Part shown: in pieces, positions 47,964 through 56,962 of the stretch
Numbering within the stretch: the first letter of the stretch is position 1
How the letters are laid out: the number at the start of each line of letters is the position of its first letter
Notes under the pieces: generated by a model
What the model was told of the DNA's origin: nothing
What the model saw: the letters and a program-made list of their open reading frames with translations, nothing else
Databases searched by the model: none
NCBI RefSeq assembly: GCF_004912275.1
Contig: NZ_STGY01000066.1
Location: forward strand, 105,812 to 169,811
Source: Glycomyces buryatensis
GTDB taxonomy: Bacteria; Actinomycetota; Actinomycetes; Mycobacteriales; Micromonosporaceae
Reading direction: 5' to 3'
Length of the DNA stretch: 64,000 nt
Made by a program: the position numbers and the translations under genes

Positions 47964-49808
47964 TCAGGCCGCGAGCCGGCGGGCGGCGTTGACGATCGCG
48001 TCCGCGTCGATGCCGGCGGCGGCGAGCTGCTCGGTCGGGCTGGCCGAGGCGGGCATCCCCCGCACGCCGAGTTTGGTGAAGCGGATGGAGGGCAGGTGTC
48101 CTCCGATGGCGTCCAGGACGGCGTCGCCCAGACCTCCGACCGGCCAATGGTCCTCGACGGTGAGGACGCGGCCGGTTTCGGCGGCGGCCTGCCGCAGCGT
48201 CGAGACGTCGATCGGCTTGATCGAGTAGGCGTCGATGACCCGCGCCGGGATGCCGATGTCGGCGAGTTGCTCGGAGGCCGACAGGGCCTCGGAGACGGTG
48301 ACGCCGGCGGCGACGATCGTGACCTTGTCGCTTCCGGACGAGACCAGGGTCCGGCTGCCTCCGACCGGGAACAGCTCGTCGGGCCGGTAGATCACCGGTG
48401 TCTCGCCCCGGGTGGTGCGCAGGTACGAGATGCCGGGCAGGTCGACCATGGTGGCGGTCAGGTGCGCGGCCTGGTTGGCGTCGCACGGGTACATCACCAC
48501 GCTGCGCCACAGCGGTCGCATCATGGCGAGGTCTTCCAGGCCCATCTGGCTGGGGCCGTCGCGCCCGATGGAGACGCCCGCGTGGGAGCCGGCCAGCCGC
48601 AGGTCGGCGCCGCCGATCGCGGCCATTCGCAGGAAGTCGTGGGCGCGGGTGAGGAACGCCGCGAACGTCGCCGCGTACGGGACCCACCCCAGTGCCTGCA
48701 TGCCGATGGCGTTGGCGATCATCTGCTGCTCGGCGATGTAGCACTGGAAGAACCGCTCGGGGTGCGCCTCGGCGAAGTAGGCGGTCCGGGTGGAGTCGGC
48801 GACTTCGCCGTCGAGCACGACCACGTCGGGGCTGGCGTCGCCGACGGCGACCAGTGCCCTGCCGAAGGCCTCGCGGGTGGCGGCGGTGGAGCCGATGTCG
48901 AAGCGCGGCAGGTGGATCGAGCGGCCGGGACGCTCCATACGGGGTTCGCGGTACTCCGGTTCGGCGACGCGCACCCGGATGTTCGCGCCTTGGCCGAGTT
49001 CGGCGAGCGCCTCCTCGAGATTGGGGAGCGGCTTGCCGTGCATGCCTTCTCGGTTCTCGACGGCGGCGACGCCCTTGCCCTTCTTGGTGCGGGCGAGGAT
49101 CGCCGTGGGCCGGTCCGTTGCCTGCTCTGCCTGGCGGTAGGCGCGCTCGATGGCCTCGGGGTCGTGGCCGTCGATCTCGATGGTGTTCCAGCCGAAGGAG
49201 CCGATCTGGGACGCGTATGCCGCAGTGTCCCAGCCGTATCGGGTCGGCCCGTTCTGGCCGAGCCGGTTGACGTCGACGATGGCGGTCAGGTTGCCGAGTC
49301 CTTCGTACGCGGCGGCGGCGAACGACTCCCACATGGAGCCCTCGGCGAGTTCGGAGTCGCCGCACAGCACCCACACTCGGTAGGGCGCGGCGGAGAGCCG
49401 CTTGCCGGCGAGTGCCATGCCGACGCCGATCGGCAGGCCCTGCCCGAGCGAGCCGGTGGCGACATCGATCCAGGGCAGGCGCGGGGTCGGGTGGCCCTCC
49501 AGGACGCTGCCGAGTCGGCGGTAGGTCAGCAGCTCCTCCTCGTCGATGACGCCGGCGGCGCGCAGCATCGCGTACAGCAGTGGCGAGGCGTGCCCCTTGG
49601 AGAAGATGAGCCGGTCGTTGCCCGGCAGTTCCGGGTCGGAGAAGTCGTACTTCAGGTGACCCGCGAGCAGCACCGCCATCAGGTCGGCGGCCGACATGGA
49701 CGAGGTCGGATGCCCTGAGCCTGCTCTGCTGGAGCAGCGCACCGCGTCGGCGCGCAGCTGCTGGGCGAGTTCGGCCAGGTCGATGGTGCGGCTTTCGATG
49801 GTGGTCAC
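47964..49808 (-). CDS. tkt: Transketolase paralogue
   Basis: 614 residues with the full thiamine-diphosphate enzyme layout: SSRAGSGHPTSSMSAADLMAV, FSKGHASPLLYA, TGSLGQGLPIGVGMA and the TPP motif GDSELAEGSMWE. The pyrimidine domain has FFQCYIAEQQMIANAIGMQ and SIGRDGPSQMGLEDLAMMR. It is shorter than the main bacterial TktA (about 700) and closer to the TKTL-like group. It moves two-carbon units between sugar phosphates. A SigB-type promoter suggests stress-linked expression. GTG start with AAGGAA upstream. Confidence 0.93.
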   Translation of the reverse strand: MTTIESRTIDLAELAQQLRADAVRCSSRAGSGHPTSSMSAADLMAVLLAGHLKYDFSDPELPGNDRLIFSKGHASPLLYAMLRAAGVIDEEELLTYRRLGSVLEGHPTPRLPWIDVATGSLGQGLPIGVGMALAGKRLSAAPYRVWVLCGDSELAEGSMWESFAAAAYEGLGNLTAIVDVNRLGQNGPTRYGWDTAAYASQIGSFGWNTIEIDGHDPEAIERAYRQAEQATDRPTAILARTKKGKGVAAVENREGMHGKPLPNLEEALAELGQGANIRVRVAEPEYREPRMERPGRSIHLPRFDIGSTAATREAFGRALVAVGDASPDVVVLDGEVADSTRTAYFAEAHPERFFQCYIAEQQMIANAIGMQALGWVPYAATFAAFLTRAHDFLRMAAIGGADLRLAGSHAGVSIGRDGPSQMGLEDLAMMRPLWRSVVMYPCDANQAAHLTATMVDLPGISYLRTTRGETPVIYRPDELFPVGGSRTLVSSGSDKVTIVAAGVTVSEALSASEQLADIGIPARVIDAYSIKPIDVSTLRQAAAETGRVLTVEDHWPVGGLGDAVLDAIGGHLPSIRFTKLGVRGMPASASPTEQLAAAGIDADAIVNAARRLAA

Positions 49809-49859
49809 GGGCAGATTCCTTTGTGCGCGGGTTGTGGCCTGGTGGCCCTTCCGCGTTGG

Positions 49860-49884
49860 CTACCCGGCCCCTGCGGCGTAAAAC
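49860..49884 (-). promoter_or_regulatory. SigB/SigF-type promoter of the transketolase gene
   Basis: On the minus strand: GTTT (49884-49881), 15 nt, GGGTAG (49865-49860), 52 nt before the GTG. I see nothing else of note in the 231-nt gap 49809-50039. Confidence 0.7.
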
Positions 49885-50039
49885 CGCATTAGACGGTCGA
49901 TCCGCGCGGACCGGTTGACCTGGGTTTAGGGCCTGTCCTGTGGCCGCCGACCCGGTCGCGCTTCCCCCACGCGGTACCGGGCCGACGGCCTCTCTTCCCC
50001 CCGTTGATATTCGGGTGTGCCGTCGGGCTCGCCTGTGGC

Positions 50040-50462
50040 CTACCTCGATGCGCTGACGGCGCCGACGACCTCGCCGACGATGGGTTCGGGCATGGTCAGG
50101 GCGACGTCGGCCTGCGAGATCATGCCGACGACGGCACCGGCCTCCACCACGGGTACGCGCCTGACCTGGTTCTCGGACATCTTGGCCAGCACCAGGTCGG
50201 CGTCCTCGTCGACCTCGGCCAGGACGAGGATGGGCTGCTGCGGCAGGTCACCGACCTCGAACGCCTCGGGGTCGAATCCGGCCGCCATGACCTGGATGGC
50301 CAGGTCCCGGTCGGTCAGGATGCCCTTGATGACACCCTCGGCGTCACAGATGGGCAGCGCCCCGATGTCGTGCTCGGCCAGCATTCGCGCCGCGTTCCCG
50401 GCGGTGTCGTGGGCCTGGATGCAATGGGCGTGCGAGTGCATGAGGTCTCGTGCGGTCGCCAT
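50040..50462 (-). CDS. CBS-domain-pair protein (second)
   Basis: 140 residues, two CBS domains: MATARDLMHSHAHCI, IGALPICDAEGVIKGILTDRDLA, then VRRVPVVEAGAVVGMISQADVAL. It is clearly paralogous to the CBS protein at 47.4 kb (same start, same length), so the pair arose by duplication with the transketolase gene now between them. GAGGAG precedes the ATG. A SigB-type promoter lies upstream. Confidence 0.9.
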   Translation of the reverse strand: MATARDLMHSHAHCIQAHDTAGNAARMLAEHDIGALPICDAEGVIKGILTDRDLAIQVMAAGFDPEAFEVGDLPQQPILVLAEVDEDADLVLAKMSENQVRRVPVVEAGAVVGMISQADVALTMPEPIVGEVVGAVSASR

Positions 50463-50515
50463 GAATCGGCTCCTCTGAGTGGTGGCTTCGAATGTCAGTG
50501 GTTGCTGACGAGCGG

Positions 50516-50540
50516 CTACCCGACTCGGCCGGATGTATGC
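50516..50540 (-). promoter_or_regulatory. SigB/SigF-type promoter of the second CBS gene
   Basis: On the minus strand: GCAT (50540-50537), 15 nt, GGGTAG (50521-50516), 54 nt before the ATG. Confidence 0.65.
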
Positions 50541-50660
50541 GTGCCGCGCGGCCTTCTGTTCAGAGGCGCCGCGGCCCGTCCCCGTGGCGCTCGCGCAGCC
50601 GCCGCCGGAACCGGATCGCGGACCGGTCGAACCGCGGAGGCGTCACCGCCTGCCAACGAG

Positions 50661-50685
50661 GTTTCCCCCGCGCAGGCGGGGGAAC
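50661..50685 (+). promoter_or_regulatory. GC-rich inverted repeat; possible SigB-type promoter of the holin-family gene
   Basis: GTTT, 15 nt, GGGAAC fits the local promoter pattern loosely and lies 63 nt before the start at 50748. The same bases form a hairpin (GTTTCCCCCGC with GGCGGGGGAAC) that looks like a single type I-E CRISPR repeat. Confidence 0.4.
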
Positions 50686-50747
50686 CCACCAAGCGGCGGG
50701 CTCGCAGCCCAAAACGGGCACCGCGCCCGCCTGAAAGAGGTGAGGAC

Positions 50748-51221
50748 ATGGAGGTTCGACACGACCCCGAGGCCGGCGAGCACCGGACCCGGGAACACGC
50801 GAGCGACACCAGGCGCAAGGTCTGGGAGGACACCGACCGCTCCGTCGGGCAGGTGGTGGGCGACCTGACGTCGCAAGTGGCGCACCTGGCCCGAGTCGAG
50901 GCCAAGCTCGCCGCTCGCGAGGCCGCTGACCAGGCCAAACGAGGTATGGTCGGAGGTGGCCTGTTCGCCGTCGCGGCGGTGATCGCGATCTACGGCGGAG
51001 CCGGTCTGGCCGGCGCCGCGGTGTTCGCGCTCGCGCTCGTCTGGCCCGGATGGCTGGCGGCGCTCGTCGTCGGCGTGGTGCTGTTCGCGCTGGCAGGGAT
51101 CGTTTCGGCGATCGCCCGAGCCAAGCTTCGCCGAACGGTGCAGCATCCGGCCCCCGAGGACATGATGGATCGTGCACGGGAAGACGTGCAGGCCATACGC
51201 GGAAGGATGGATGAACGATGA
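50748..51221 (+). CDS. Phage holin-superfamily (DUF1469-type) membrane protein
   Basis: 157 residues. A polar helical head (to about 65) with THREHAS and VGQVVGDLTSQVAHLARVEAKLA is followed by two membrane helices (about 72-95 and 100-122) and a charged tail. This is the actinobacterial phage_holin_3_6/DUF1469 layout, a stress-linked inner-membrane family with no proven lytic role. The ATG of the DUF3618 gene overlaps its stop, a common pairing. Confidence 0.88.
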   Translation: MEVRHDPEAGEHRTREHASDTRRKVWEDTDRSVGQVVGDLTSQVAHLARVEAKLAAREAADQAKRGMVGGGLFAVAAVIAIYGGAGLAGAAVFALALVWPGWLAALVVGVVLFALAGIVSAIARAKLRRTVQHPAPEDMMDRAREDVQAIRGRMDER

Positions 51222-51733
51222 GCGGATGGACAGTACCCCCCGCCGGGGCGGTTCCTCCGGGCGTGGGCATCGGCCCCGTCCCCGGGGTGGCCATGCCCGT
51301 CAGTCCGGAGCGGGACGACAACCGCGAACTGGACGACACGCAGGCGGAGTGGGCCCAGCAGGACCGAGAGGCCGCCGAGTACGAGTCGTCGCACGACCTG
51401 CGACAGGATGCCGAGCGCACCCGCGAGCGGGTCAATCAGGACGTGCTCGAGCTGCGCCACAAGCTGCACCTGGACGACGAGACCAAGGCGCGCCGCGCAG
51501 CGGCCACCGGCCCGTTCGGGCCGGTCAAGCGCCACCCCATCACGGTCATGGTGGCGGCCGCGGGGGCGACGACGGCCGCGTTGATCGGCTACAGGGCCGC
51601 CCGCAACCATCGCAAGACGGCCAAGCGGTCGGCCATCAGGTACATGAAGGCCGCGAAGGCCCGCCGCAAGGCGCTTCAGCACCACATCGGCGAGTCCGGA
51701 CACGCCATCGCGGGGAGCATGCACAAGCGTTAG
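51218..51733 (+). CDS. DUF3618-family protein
   Basis: 171 residues. A proline-rich head, then a DUF3618-like helix (DAERTRERVNQDVLELRHKL), one membrane segment (about 107-123, VMVAAAGATTAALIGY) and a very basic C-terminus (RAARNHRKTAKRSA). Such proteins accompany DUF1469 membrane proteins in stress-regulated operons. The function is unknown. Confidence 0.8.
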   Translation: MSGWTVPPAGAVPPGVGIGPVPGVAMPVSPERDDNRELDDTQAEWAQQDREAAEYESSHDLRQDAERTRERVNQDVLELRHKLHLDDETKARRAAATGPFGPVKRHPITVMVAAAGATTAALIGYRAARNHRKTAKRSAIRYMKAAKARRKALQHHIGESGHAIAGSMHKR

Positions 51734-51751
51734 CAGCCTCACAACCGCAAA

Positions 51752-51791
51752 GGCGGTCGGCCCGGCGTATGGACGCCGGGCCGACCGTCTG
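51752..51791. terminator. Rho-independent terminator
   Basis: A perfect 14-bp stem (GGTCGGCCCGGCGT with ACGCCGGGCCGACC) and a small loop, 20 nt after the DUF3618 stop. Confidence 0.85.
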
Positions 51792-51831
51792 TGGTCTTGG
51801 ACGTCGCATTGCGTTAGGTTATGCGTGATTC

Positions 51832-51859
51832 ACCTGTGGGTATTGGTCGTTCCACAGGT
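51832..51859. promoter_or_regulatory. Inverted repeat upstream of the arabinose operon
   Basis: ACCTGTGG and CCACAGGT form a perfect 8-bp inverted repeat 12 nt apart, 60-87 nt before the araB start. It may be a second regulator site or part of the promoter region. Confidence 0.45.
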
Positions 51860-51872
51860 TGATCGCTTACGA

Positions 51873-51886
51873 TGTGAACGATCACC
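51873..51886. promoter_or_regulatory. LacI-type operator for the arabinose operon
   Basis: TGTGAACGATCACC is a near-palindrome with the central CG typical of LacI-family sites. It lies 33 nt before araB. An arabinose-responsive LacI-type repressor (AraR-like) is the likely partner; its gene is not in the window. Confidence 0.65.
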
Positions 51887-51918
51887 TACAACTTGAGCAA
51901 TCCCCCAAGGAGGCCTCT

Positions 51919-53583
51919 ATGACAGGCAGCGACAACGGTGCCGTTGCTATCGGGATCGACTTCGGCACCCTCTCCGGCCGGGCCGTCGTCGCCTCGGTCG
52001 CCGATGGTCGCGAACTCGCCAGCGCCGAGCATGTGTACCGCCACGGTGCCATCGAGGAGACGCTGCCGACGTCCGGAGCGAAACTGCCCCGCAGCTGGGC
52101 GCTCCAGTCGCCCGCCGACTGGCGCGACGTCCTGCGCATTGCCGTGCCGAAAGCCCTGGAAGCGGCCGGTGTCACGGCCGACCGGGTCGTCGGCATCGCC
52201 ACCGACTTCACCGCCTGCACCGTCCTGCCCGCGCTCGCCGACGGCACCCCGCTGTGCGAGCTCGATGACCTGGCCGAGCGTCCCCACGCCTGGCCGAAGC
52301 TGTGGAAGCACCACGCGGCCCAGGGACAGGCCGACCGCATCAACGCCCTCGCCGCCGAGCGCGGCGAGGAGTGGCTGCCGCGCTACGGCGGCAAGATCTC
52401 CAGCGAATGGCAGTTCGCCAAGGGGCTCCAGCTGCTGGAGGAGGACCCGGAGGTCTACGGCCGCGCCGAGCGCTGGATCGAGGCCGCCGACTGGATCGTG
52501 TGGCAGCTGTGCGGCGTCGAGACCCGCAACAACTGCACCGCCGGTTACAAGGGCATCCTGCAGGACGGCAAGTACCCGTCCAGTGAGTTCCTGGCCGCGC
52601 TGAACCCCGAGTTCGCCGACTTCGTGGAGAAGATCGACTTCCCGATCGCCGCGCTGGGCGACCGCGCGGGCGGCCTGACCGCTCAGGCCGCCGAGTGGAT
52701 CGGCCTGAACGAGGGCACCGCCGTGGCCGTCGGCAATGTCGACGCCCACGTCACCGCCGCCTCGGCCAAGGCGGTCGGCCCCGGCCAGATCGTGGCGATC
52801 ATGGGCACCAGCACCTGCCACGTCGTCAACGGCGAGAACCTCACCGAGGCGAAGGGCATGTGCGGCGTGGTCCGCGACGGCATCGTCCCCGGCCTGTGGG
52901 GCTACGAGGCCGGCCAGTCCGGTGTCGGCGACATCTTCGCGTGGTGGGTCAAGAACGGCGTGCCCGGCGAGTACACCGCCGAGGCCGAGAAGCGCGGCAT
53001 CTCGATTCACCAGTACCTGACCGAGCTGGCCGAGAACCAGAACGTCGGCGAGCACGGCCTGGTCGCCCTCGACTGGCACTCGGGCAACCGCTCGGTCCTG
53101 GTCGACCACGACCTGCACGGCGTCATCCTGGGCCTGAGCCTTCAGACCAAGCCCGAGGAGATCTACCGCGCGCTGGTCGAGGCGACCGCGTTCGGCACCC
53201 GCAAGATCGTCGAGACCCTGGTCGGGTCCGGTGTGCCGATCGAGGAGTTCGTGGCCGCGGGCGGCCTCTTGAAGAACAAGTGGCTCATGCAGACCTACTC
53301 CGACGTGCTGCGCATGCCGATCACGGTGCTGACGTCCGCGCAGGGCCCGGCGCTCGGTTCGGCCATCCACGCCGCCGTCGCCGCCGGTGTGTACCCGGAC
53401 ATCAAGGCCGCCGCCGAGGCGATGGGCAAGGTCGAGCGAAACGCCTACGTTCCGGACCCGGCCCGCGCCGACGCCTACGACGAGCTCTACGCCGTCTACG
53501 ACGAGCTGCACGACCACTTTGGCCGCGGCGGCTCCAAGGCGCTCCACAAGTTGCACAACATCGCGATTGAGGCTTCAAAATGA
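51919..53583 (+). CDS. araB: L-ribulokinase
   Basis: This 554-residue FGGY-family kinase phosphorylates L-ribulose in arabinose catabolism. GIDFGTLSGRAVV is the first ATP loop. TDFTACTVLP, GYKGIL, IMGTSTCHVV (adenosine loop), YEAGQSGVGDIFAWWV and FVAAGGLLKNKWLMQTYSDV are FGGY/AraB signatures. The ATG follows AAGGAGG. First gene of araBDA; araD overlaps by ATGA. Confidence 0.96.
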   Translation: MTGSDNGAVAIGIDFGTLSGRAVVASVADGRELASAEHVYRHGAIEETLPTSGAKLPRSWALQSPADWRDVLRIAVPKALEAAGVTADRVVGIATDFTACTVLPALADGTPLCELDDLAERPHAWPKLWKHHAAQGQADRINALAAERGEEWLPRYGGKISSEWQFAKGLQLLEEDPEVYGRAERWIEAADWIVWQLCGVETRNNCTAGYKGILQDGKYPSSEFLAALNPEFADFVEKIDFPIAALGDRAGGLTAQAAEWIGLNEGTAVAVGNVDAHVTAASAKAVGPGQIVAIMGTSTCHVVNGENLTEAKGMCGVVRDGIVPGLWGYEAGQSGVGDIFAWWVKNGVPGEYTAEAEKRGISIHQYLTELAENQNVGEHGLVALDWHSGNRSVLVDHDLHGVILGLSLQTKPEEIYRALVEATAFGTRKIVETLVGSGVPIEEFVAAGGLLKNKWLMQTYSDVLRMPITVLTSAQGPALGSAIHAAVAAGVYPDIKAAAEAMGKVERNAYVPDPARADAYDELYAVYDELHDHFGRGGSKALHKLHNIAIEASK

Positions 53584-54248
53584 GTTTCAAGACCACCGAG
53601 GCCATCGAGGCCATGAAGGTCGAGGTGTGCAATCTGCACGCCGAGCTGCTCCGCTGGGGCCTGGTGACCTGGACCAGCGGCAATGTCTCCGGCCGGGTGC
53701 CGGGCACCGACTTCATCGTCATCAAGCCCTCGGGCGTGTCCTATGACGACCTGAAGCCGGAGCTGATGGTCGTGACCGACCTGGAAGGCAAGGTCCTCGA
53801 CGGGGACCTCAAGCCCTCCAGCGACGCCGAGAGCCACAACCACGTCTACCAGCTCATGCCCGAGGTGGGCGGCGTGGTGCACACCCACAGCCCGTACGCG
53901 ACGGCGTGGGCCGCGCGCGCCGAGTCGATCCCGTGCGTGCTCACGGCGATGGCCGACGAGTTCGGCGGGGAGATCCCGCTGGGCCCGTTCGCGCTCATCG
54001 GTTCCGACGCGATCGGCAAGGCCATCGTCGAGACCCTGCAGGGCCACCGCTCCCCGGCGGTCATCATGCAGAACCACGGCGTCTTCACGATCGGCAAGGG
54101 CCCCAAGGCGGCCGTCAAGGCCGCGGTGATGACCGAGGACGTGGCGCGCACCGTGCACATCTCGCGTCAGCTCGGCGAGCCGGTGCCGATCGCGCAGCAG
54201 AACATCGACGCCCTTTACGACCGCTACCAGAACGTCTACGGCCAGTAG
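53580..54248 (+). CDS. araD: L-ribulose-5-phosphate 4-epimerase
   Basis: This 222-residue class II aldolase-family zinc enzyme converts L-ribulose 5-phosphate to D-xylulose 5-phosphate. SGNVSGRV and [10 protein letters not shown] bind phosphate. [25 protein letters not shown] and [10 protein letters not shown] carry the metal His residues. ATGA overlap with araB. Confidence 0.95.
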   Translation: MSFKTTEAIEAMKVEVCNLHAELLRWGLVTWTSGNVSGRVPGTDFIVIKPSGVSYDDLKPELMVVTDLEGKVLDGDLKPSSDAESHNHVYQLMPEVGGVVHTHSPYATAWAARAESIPCVLTAMADEFGGEIPLGPFALIGSDAIGKAIVETLQGHRSPAVIMQNHGVFTIGKGPKAAVKAAVMTEDVARTVHISRQLGEPVPIAQQNIDALYDRYQNVYGQ

Positions 54249-54270
54249 CGCCCCCGGAGGAGATACATCA

Positions 54271-55767
54271 ATGCAAGCCAAACAACTGTGGTTCGTCACC
54301 GGCTCTCAGCACCTCTACGGTGAGGAGGCCATCGCGCAGGTAGCGCAGAACTCGGCCGACATCGTGGCCGGGCTCGACGGCGCCGACGCGATCCCGGTGG
54401 AGGTCGTCGCCAAGCCGGTCCTGACCACCCCCGACGAGATCCGCAAGGTCCTGCTGGAGGCCAACGGCGACGACAACTGCGTCGGCGTCATCGCCTGGAT
54501 GCACACGTTCTCGCCGTCGAAGATGTGGATCGCCGGGCTCGGCGTGCTGGACAAGCCGCTGCTGCACCTGCACACGCAGCACAACCGCGACCTGCCGTGG
54601 GCCGACATCGACATGGACTTCATGAACCTGAACCAGGCCGCCCACGGCGACCGCGAGTTCGGGTACATGCTCACCCGCATGCGCCACCGCCGCAAGACCA
54701 TCGTGGGCCACTGGGCCGACGAGAAGGTCCAGAAGCGCGTCGGCGACTGGGCCCGTGCGGCCCTGGGCTGGAACGAGGTCCAGAACCTCAAGCTGGTGCG
54801 CTTCGGCGACAACATGCGCTACGTCGGCGTGACCGAGGGCGACAAGGTCGAGGCTCAGATCAAGCTCGGCGTCGAGGTCAACACCTACGGCGTCAACGAG
54901 CTGGCCGCGCGCGTCGAAACGATCGAGGACAAGGCCGTCGACGAGCTCGCGGCCGAGTACGAGACGTCCTACGACGTCGTGGCGGAGCTGAAGGCCGGCG
55001 GGGCGCGGCACGAGTCGCTGCGCGACGCCGCCCGCATCGAGCTGGCGCTTCGCTCCTTCCTGGAGGAGCAGGGCGCGAAGGCGTTCACCGACACGTTCGA
55101 GGACCTGGGCGCTCTCAAGCAGCTCCCGGGCATCGCCGTGCAGCGCCTGATGGCCGACGGCTACGGCTTCGGCGGCGAGGGCGACTGGAAGACCGCGGTC
55201 CTGGTGCGGCTCATGAAGGTCATGGCGACGGGCCTTGAAGGCGGAACGTCCTTCATGGAGGACTACACCTACAACCTGGGTGCCGAGTCCCCGCAGATCC
55301 TGGGCGCGCACATGCTCGAAGTGTGCCCCTCGATCGCGGCCGAGAAGCCGACCTGCGAGATCCACGAGCTGGGCATCGGCGGCAAGGAGGACCCGGTCCG
55401 CCTGGTCTTCACCGCCCCGCCCGGCCCGGCCGTCGCGGTCGGCATGCTCGACCTCGGCACCCGGCTCCGCCTGGTGGCCAACGAGGTCGACGTGGTCGAG
55501 CCCGACGAGGACCTGCCGAACCTCCCGGTCGCACGCGCGGTCTGGGAACCCCGCCCGAACCTGGAGACCTCGGCCGAGTCGTGGCTGACGGCCGGCGGGC
55601 CCCACCACACCTCGATGACCCAGGCCTTCGGCCGCGAGGTCATGGAGGACTTCGCCGAGATCGCCGGCATCGAGCTGGTCACCATCGGCGAGGGCACGAC
55701 CGTCCGCGAGTTCAAGCAGGAACTGCGCTGGAACCAGGTCTACCACCACCTCGAGGGCGGCCTGTAA
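54271..55767 (+). CDS. araA: L-arabinose isomerase
   Basis: This 498-residue enzyme converts L-arabinose to L-ribulose. [11 protein letters not shown] opens the protein. [21 protein letters not shown] and [18 protein letters not shown] are conserved. The metal and catalytic residues lie in [34 protein letters not shown] and [15 protein letters not shown] lies upstream of the ATG. A terminator follows, so the operon is araB-araD-araA with no transporter. Confidence 0.96.
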   Translation: MQAKQLWFVTGSQHLYGEEAIAQVAQNSADIVAGLDGADAIPVEVVAKPVLTTPDEIRKVLLEANGDDNCVGVIAWMHTFSPSKMWIAGLGVLDKPLLHLHTQHNRDLPWADIDMDFMNLNQAAHGDREFGYMLTRMRHRRKTIVGHWADEKVQKRVGDWARAALGWNEVQNLKLVRFGDNMRYVGVTEGDKVEAQIKLGVEVNTYGVNELAARVETIEDKAVDELAAEYETSYDVVAELKAGGARHESLRDAARIELALRSFLEEQGAKAFTDTFEDLGALKQLPGIAVQRLMADGYGFGGEGDWKTAVLVRLMKVMATGLEGGTSFMEDYTYNLGAESPQILGAHMLEVCPSIAAEKPTCEIHELGIGGKEDPVRLVFTAPPGPAVAVGMLDLGTRLRLVANEVDVVEPDEDLPNLPVARAVWEPRPNLETSAESWLTAGGPHHTSMTQAFGREVMEDFAEIAGIELVTIGEGTTVREFKQELRWNQVYHHLEGGL

Positions 55768-55786
55768 GCCAAGCGACGCAAGGAGA

Positions 55787-55815
55787 GGGACGGGCCGGCG
55801 GCCCGTCCCTTCTTC
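55787..55815. terminator. Rho-independent terminator after araA
   Basis: A perfect 10-bp stem (GGGACGGGCC with GGCCCGTCCC), a GGC loop and TTCTTCG. Confidence 0.85.
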
Positions 55816-55923
55816 GTTGTCCGCACCTACGGCCGGACCGGATGAGAGCTGAACACCCACCCGGCCGATTCGACTATCCTCCGAACGGCGAGCCCGGCCC
55901 GCCGACAATCGAATGGAGTACGC

Positions 55924-56616
55924 ATGACCGAGATCCGCGACATCGAAGTGGTCGTCCTTGACGTCCTCGGCACCCTGGTCGACGAGCCCAGCGGGCTCAG
56001 AGCGGCGATCGGCGAGGCCGTTCCCGCGGCCGACGAGGCGTACCTCGACCAGTTGCTCGTCTTGTGGCAGCGGCATATCGAGGTCGAGCAGGGCCGCATC
56101 GCGCAGGGGCTCCGGTCCTATGAGGCCACCGAGATCATCGATCGAGGGGCGGCCCGCCTGGTGGCCGACCGGGCCGGACTCACCGACCCGGTGGCCATCG
56201 CCCACCTGGCCACGGCGGCCGAGCGCCTGAACCCCTGGGACGACGCCGCCCGAGGCCTCGAGCGCCTGGCGCGGCATTTCCCCGTCATCGGTCTCTCCAA
56301 CGCCGGCAACGCAGCCCTGCTGCGCCTCAACGCCCACGCCGGGCTGCGCTGGCACCAGGCCCTGTCGAGCGAAACCGTCCGGGCCTACAAGCCGGCCCCG
56401 GAGATCTACCGACTCGCCATCAACACCGCCGGATGCCCACCGGAACGCGTCCTCATGGTCGCCGCCCACGCCTGGGACCTCCGGGGAGCCCAGGCGAGCG
56501 GCATGCGCACCGCCTACGTCCACCGGCCCGTCGGCGATCCGCCACGGGACTCCGACACCTTCGACCTGCACTGCGACGGCCTGGAGGAACTGGCCACGGC
56601 GCTGATCGGGCGATGA
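55924..56616 (+). CDS. HAD-family hydrolase, haloacid dehalogenase type II-like
   Basis: 230 residues. Motif I reads LDVLGTLVDEP (nucleophile Asp13), motif II VIGLSNAG, motif III YKPAPEIY and motif IV AAHAWDLRGAQASG, the form typical of type II (L-2-haloacid) dehalogenases. FDVYGTL is the more usual motif I, so the exact substrate is uncertain; many such proteins are general phosphatases. It is unrelated in function to the arabinose operon before it. Confidence 0.88.
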   Translation: MTEIRDIEVVVLDVLGTLVDEPSGLRAAIGEAVPAADEAYLDQLLVLWQRHIEVEQGRIAQGLRSYEATEIIDRGAARLVADRAGLTDPVAIAHLATAAERLNPWDDAARGLERLARHFPVIGLSNAGNAALLRLNAHAGLRWHQALSSETVRAYKPAPEIYRLAINTAGCPPERVLMVAAHAWDLRGAQASGMRTAYVHRPVGDPPRDSDTFDLHCDGLEELATALIGR

Positions 56617-56629
56617 TCACCCGCTGCCG

Positions 56630-56654
56630 GGTTATCCGCCGGTGGTGCGGGTAT
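56630..56654 (+). promoter_or_regulatory. SigB/SigF-type promoter of csbD
   Basis: GGTT, 15 nt, GGGTAT, 45 nt before the csbD start. csbD genes are SigB-dependent in Bacillus. Confidence 0.75.
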
Positions 56655-56698
56655 CCCCTTCCCGTCCACCACGGATTTTCCAAGGAGGGATTGCCGAT

Positions 56699-56962
56699 AT
56701 GAGCGGCGTCGACAAGGCGAAGGACAAACTTCAGCAGGCCAAGGGCAAGCTCAAGGAGCGAACGGGCGAAGCCACCGGCAACGAGAGCCTGGAGGCAGAG
56801 GGCAAACGCGACCAGTTCGTCGGTAAGACCAAGGAGACCGCCCACGACCTGCGTGACAAGGCCGCAGGCAAGGTAGAGGAAATCAAACGCGAATTCAAGG
56901 ACGGCAAGGACGGCAAGCGCGACGACGAGCGTGACGATGAGGGCCGAGACACCCGCCGTTAG
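56699..56962 (+). CDS. csbD: CsbD-family stress protein
   Basis: 87 residues, very hydrophilic, with the CsbD-like repeats KAKDKLQQAKGKLKERTGE and GNESLEAEGKRDQFVGKTKE followed by a Lys/Asp/Arg tail. The family is induced by general stress; its mechanism is unknown. The ATG follows AAGGAGGG. Its stop codon overlaps that of the antisense ROK remnant. Confidence 0.92.
   Translation: MSGVDKAKDKLQQAKGKLKERTGEATGNESLEAEGKRDQFVGKTKETAHDLRDKAAGKVEEIKREFKDGKDGKRDDERDDEGRDTRR

Noticed and set aside
50748..51221. Prophage lysis gene
   Set aside because: The holin-superfamily hit is the common chromosomal DUF1469 type paired with DUF3618; no phage genes are nearby.
51838..51843. SigB-type GGGTAT box before araB
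   Set aside because: The hexamer is present but the -35 position reads GTTA instead of GNNT, and a LacI-type operator with a closer promoter region explains arabinose control better.
54268..56571. Very long minus-strand open frame (about 767 codons) across araA and the HAD gene
   Set aside because: It mirrors the codon phase of two well-identified plus-strand genes; high GC3 removes antisense stop codons. The translation is Val/Asp/Gly-rich with no motif.
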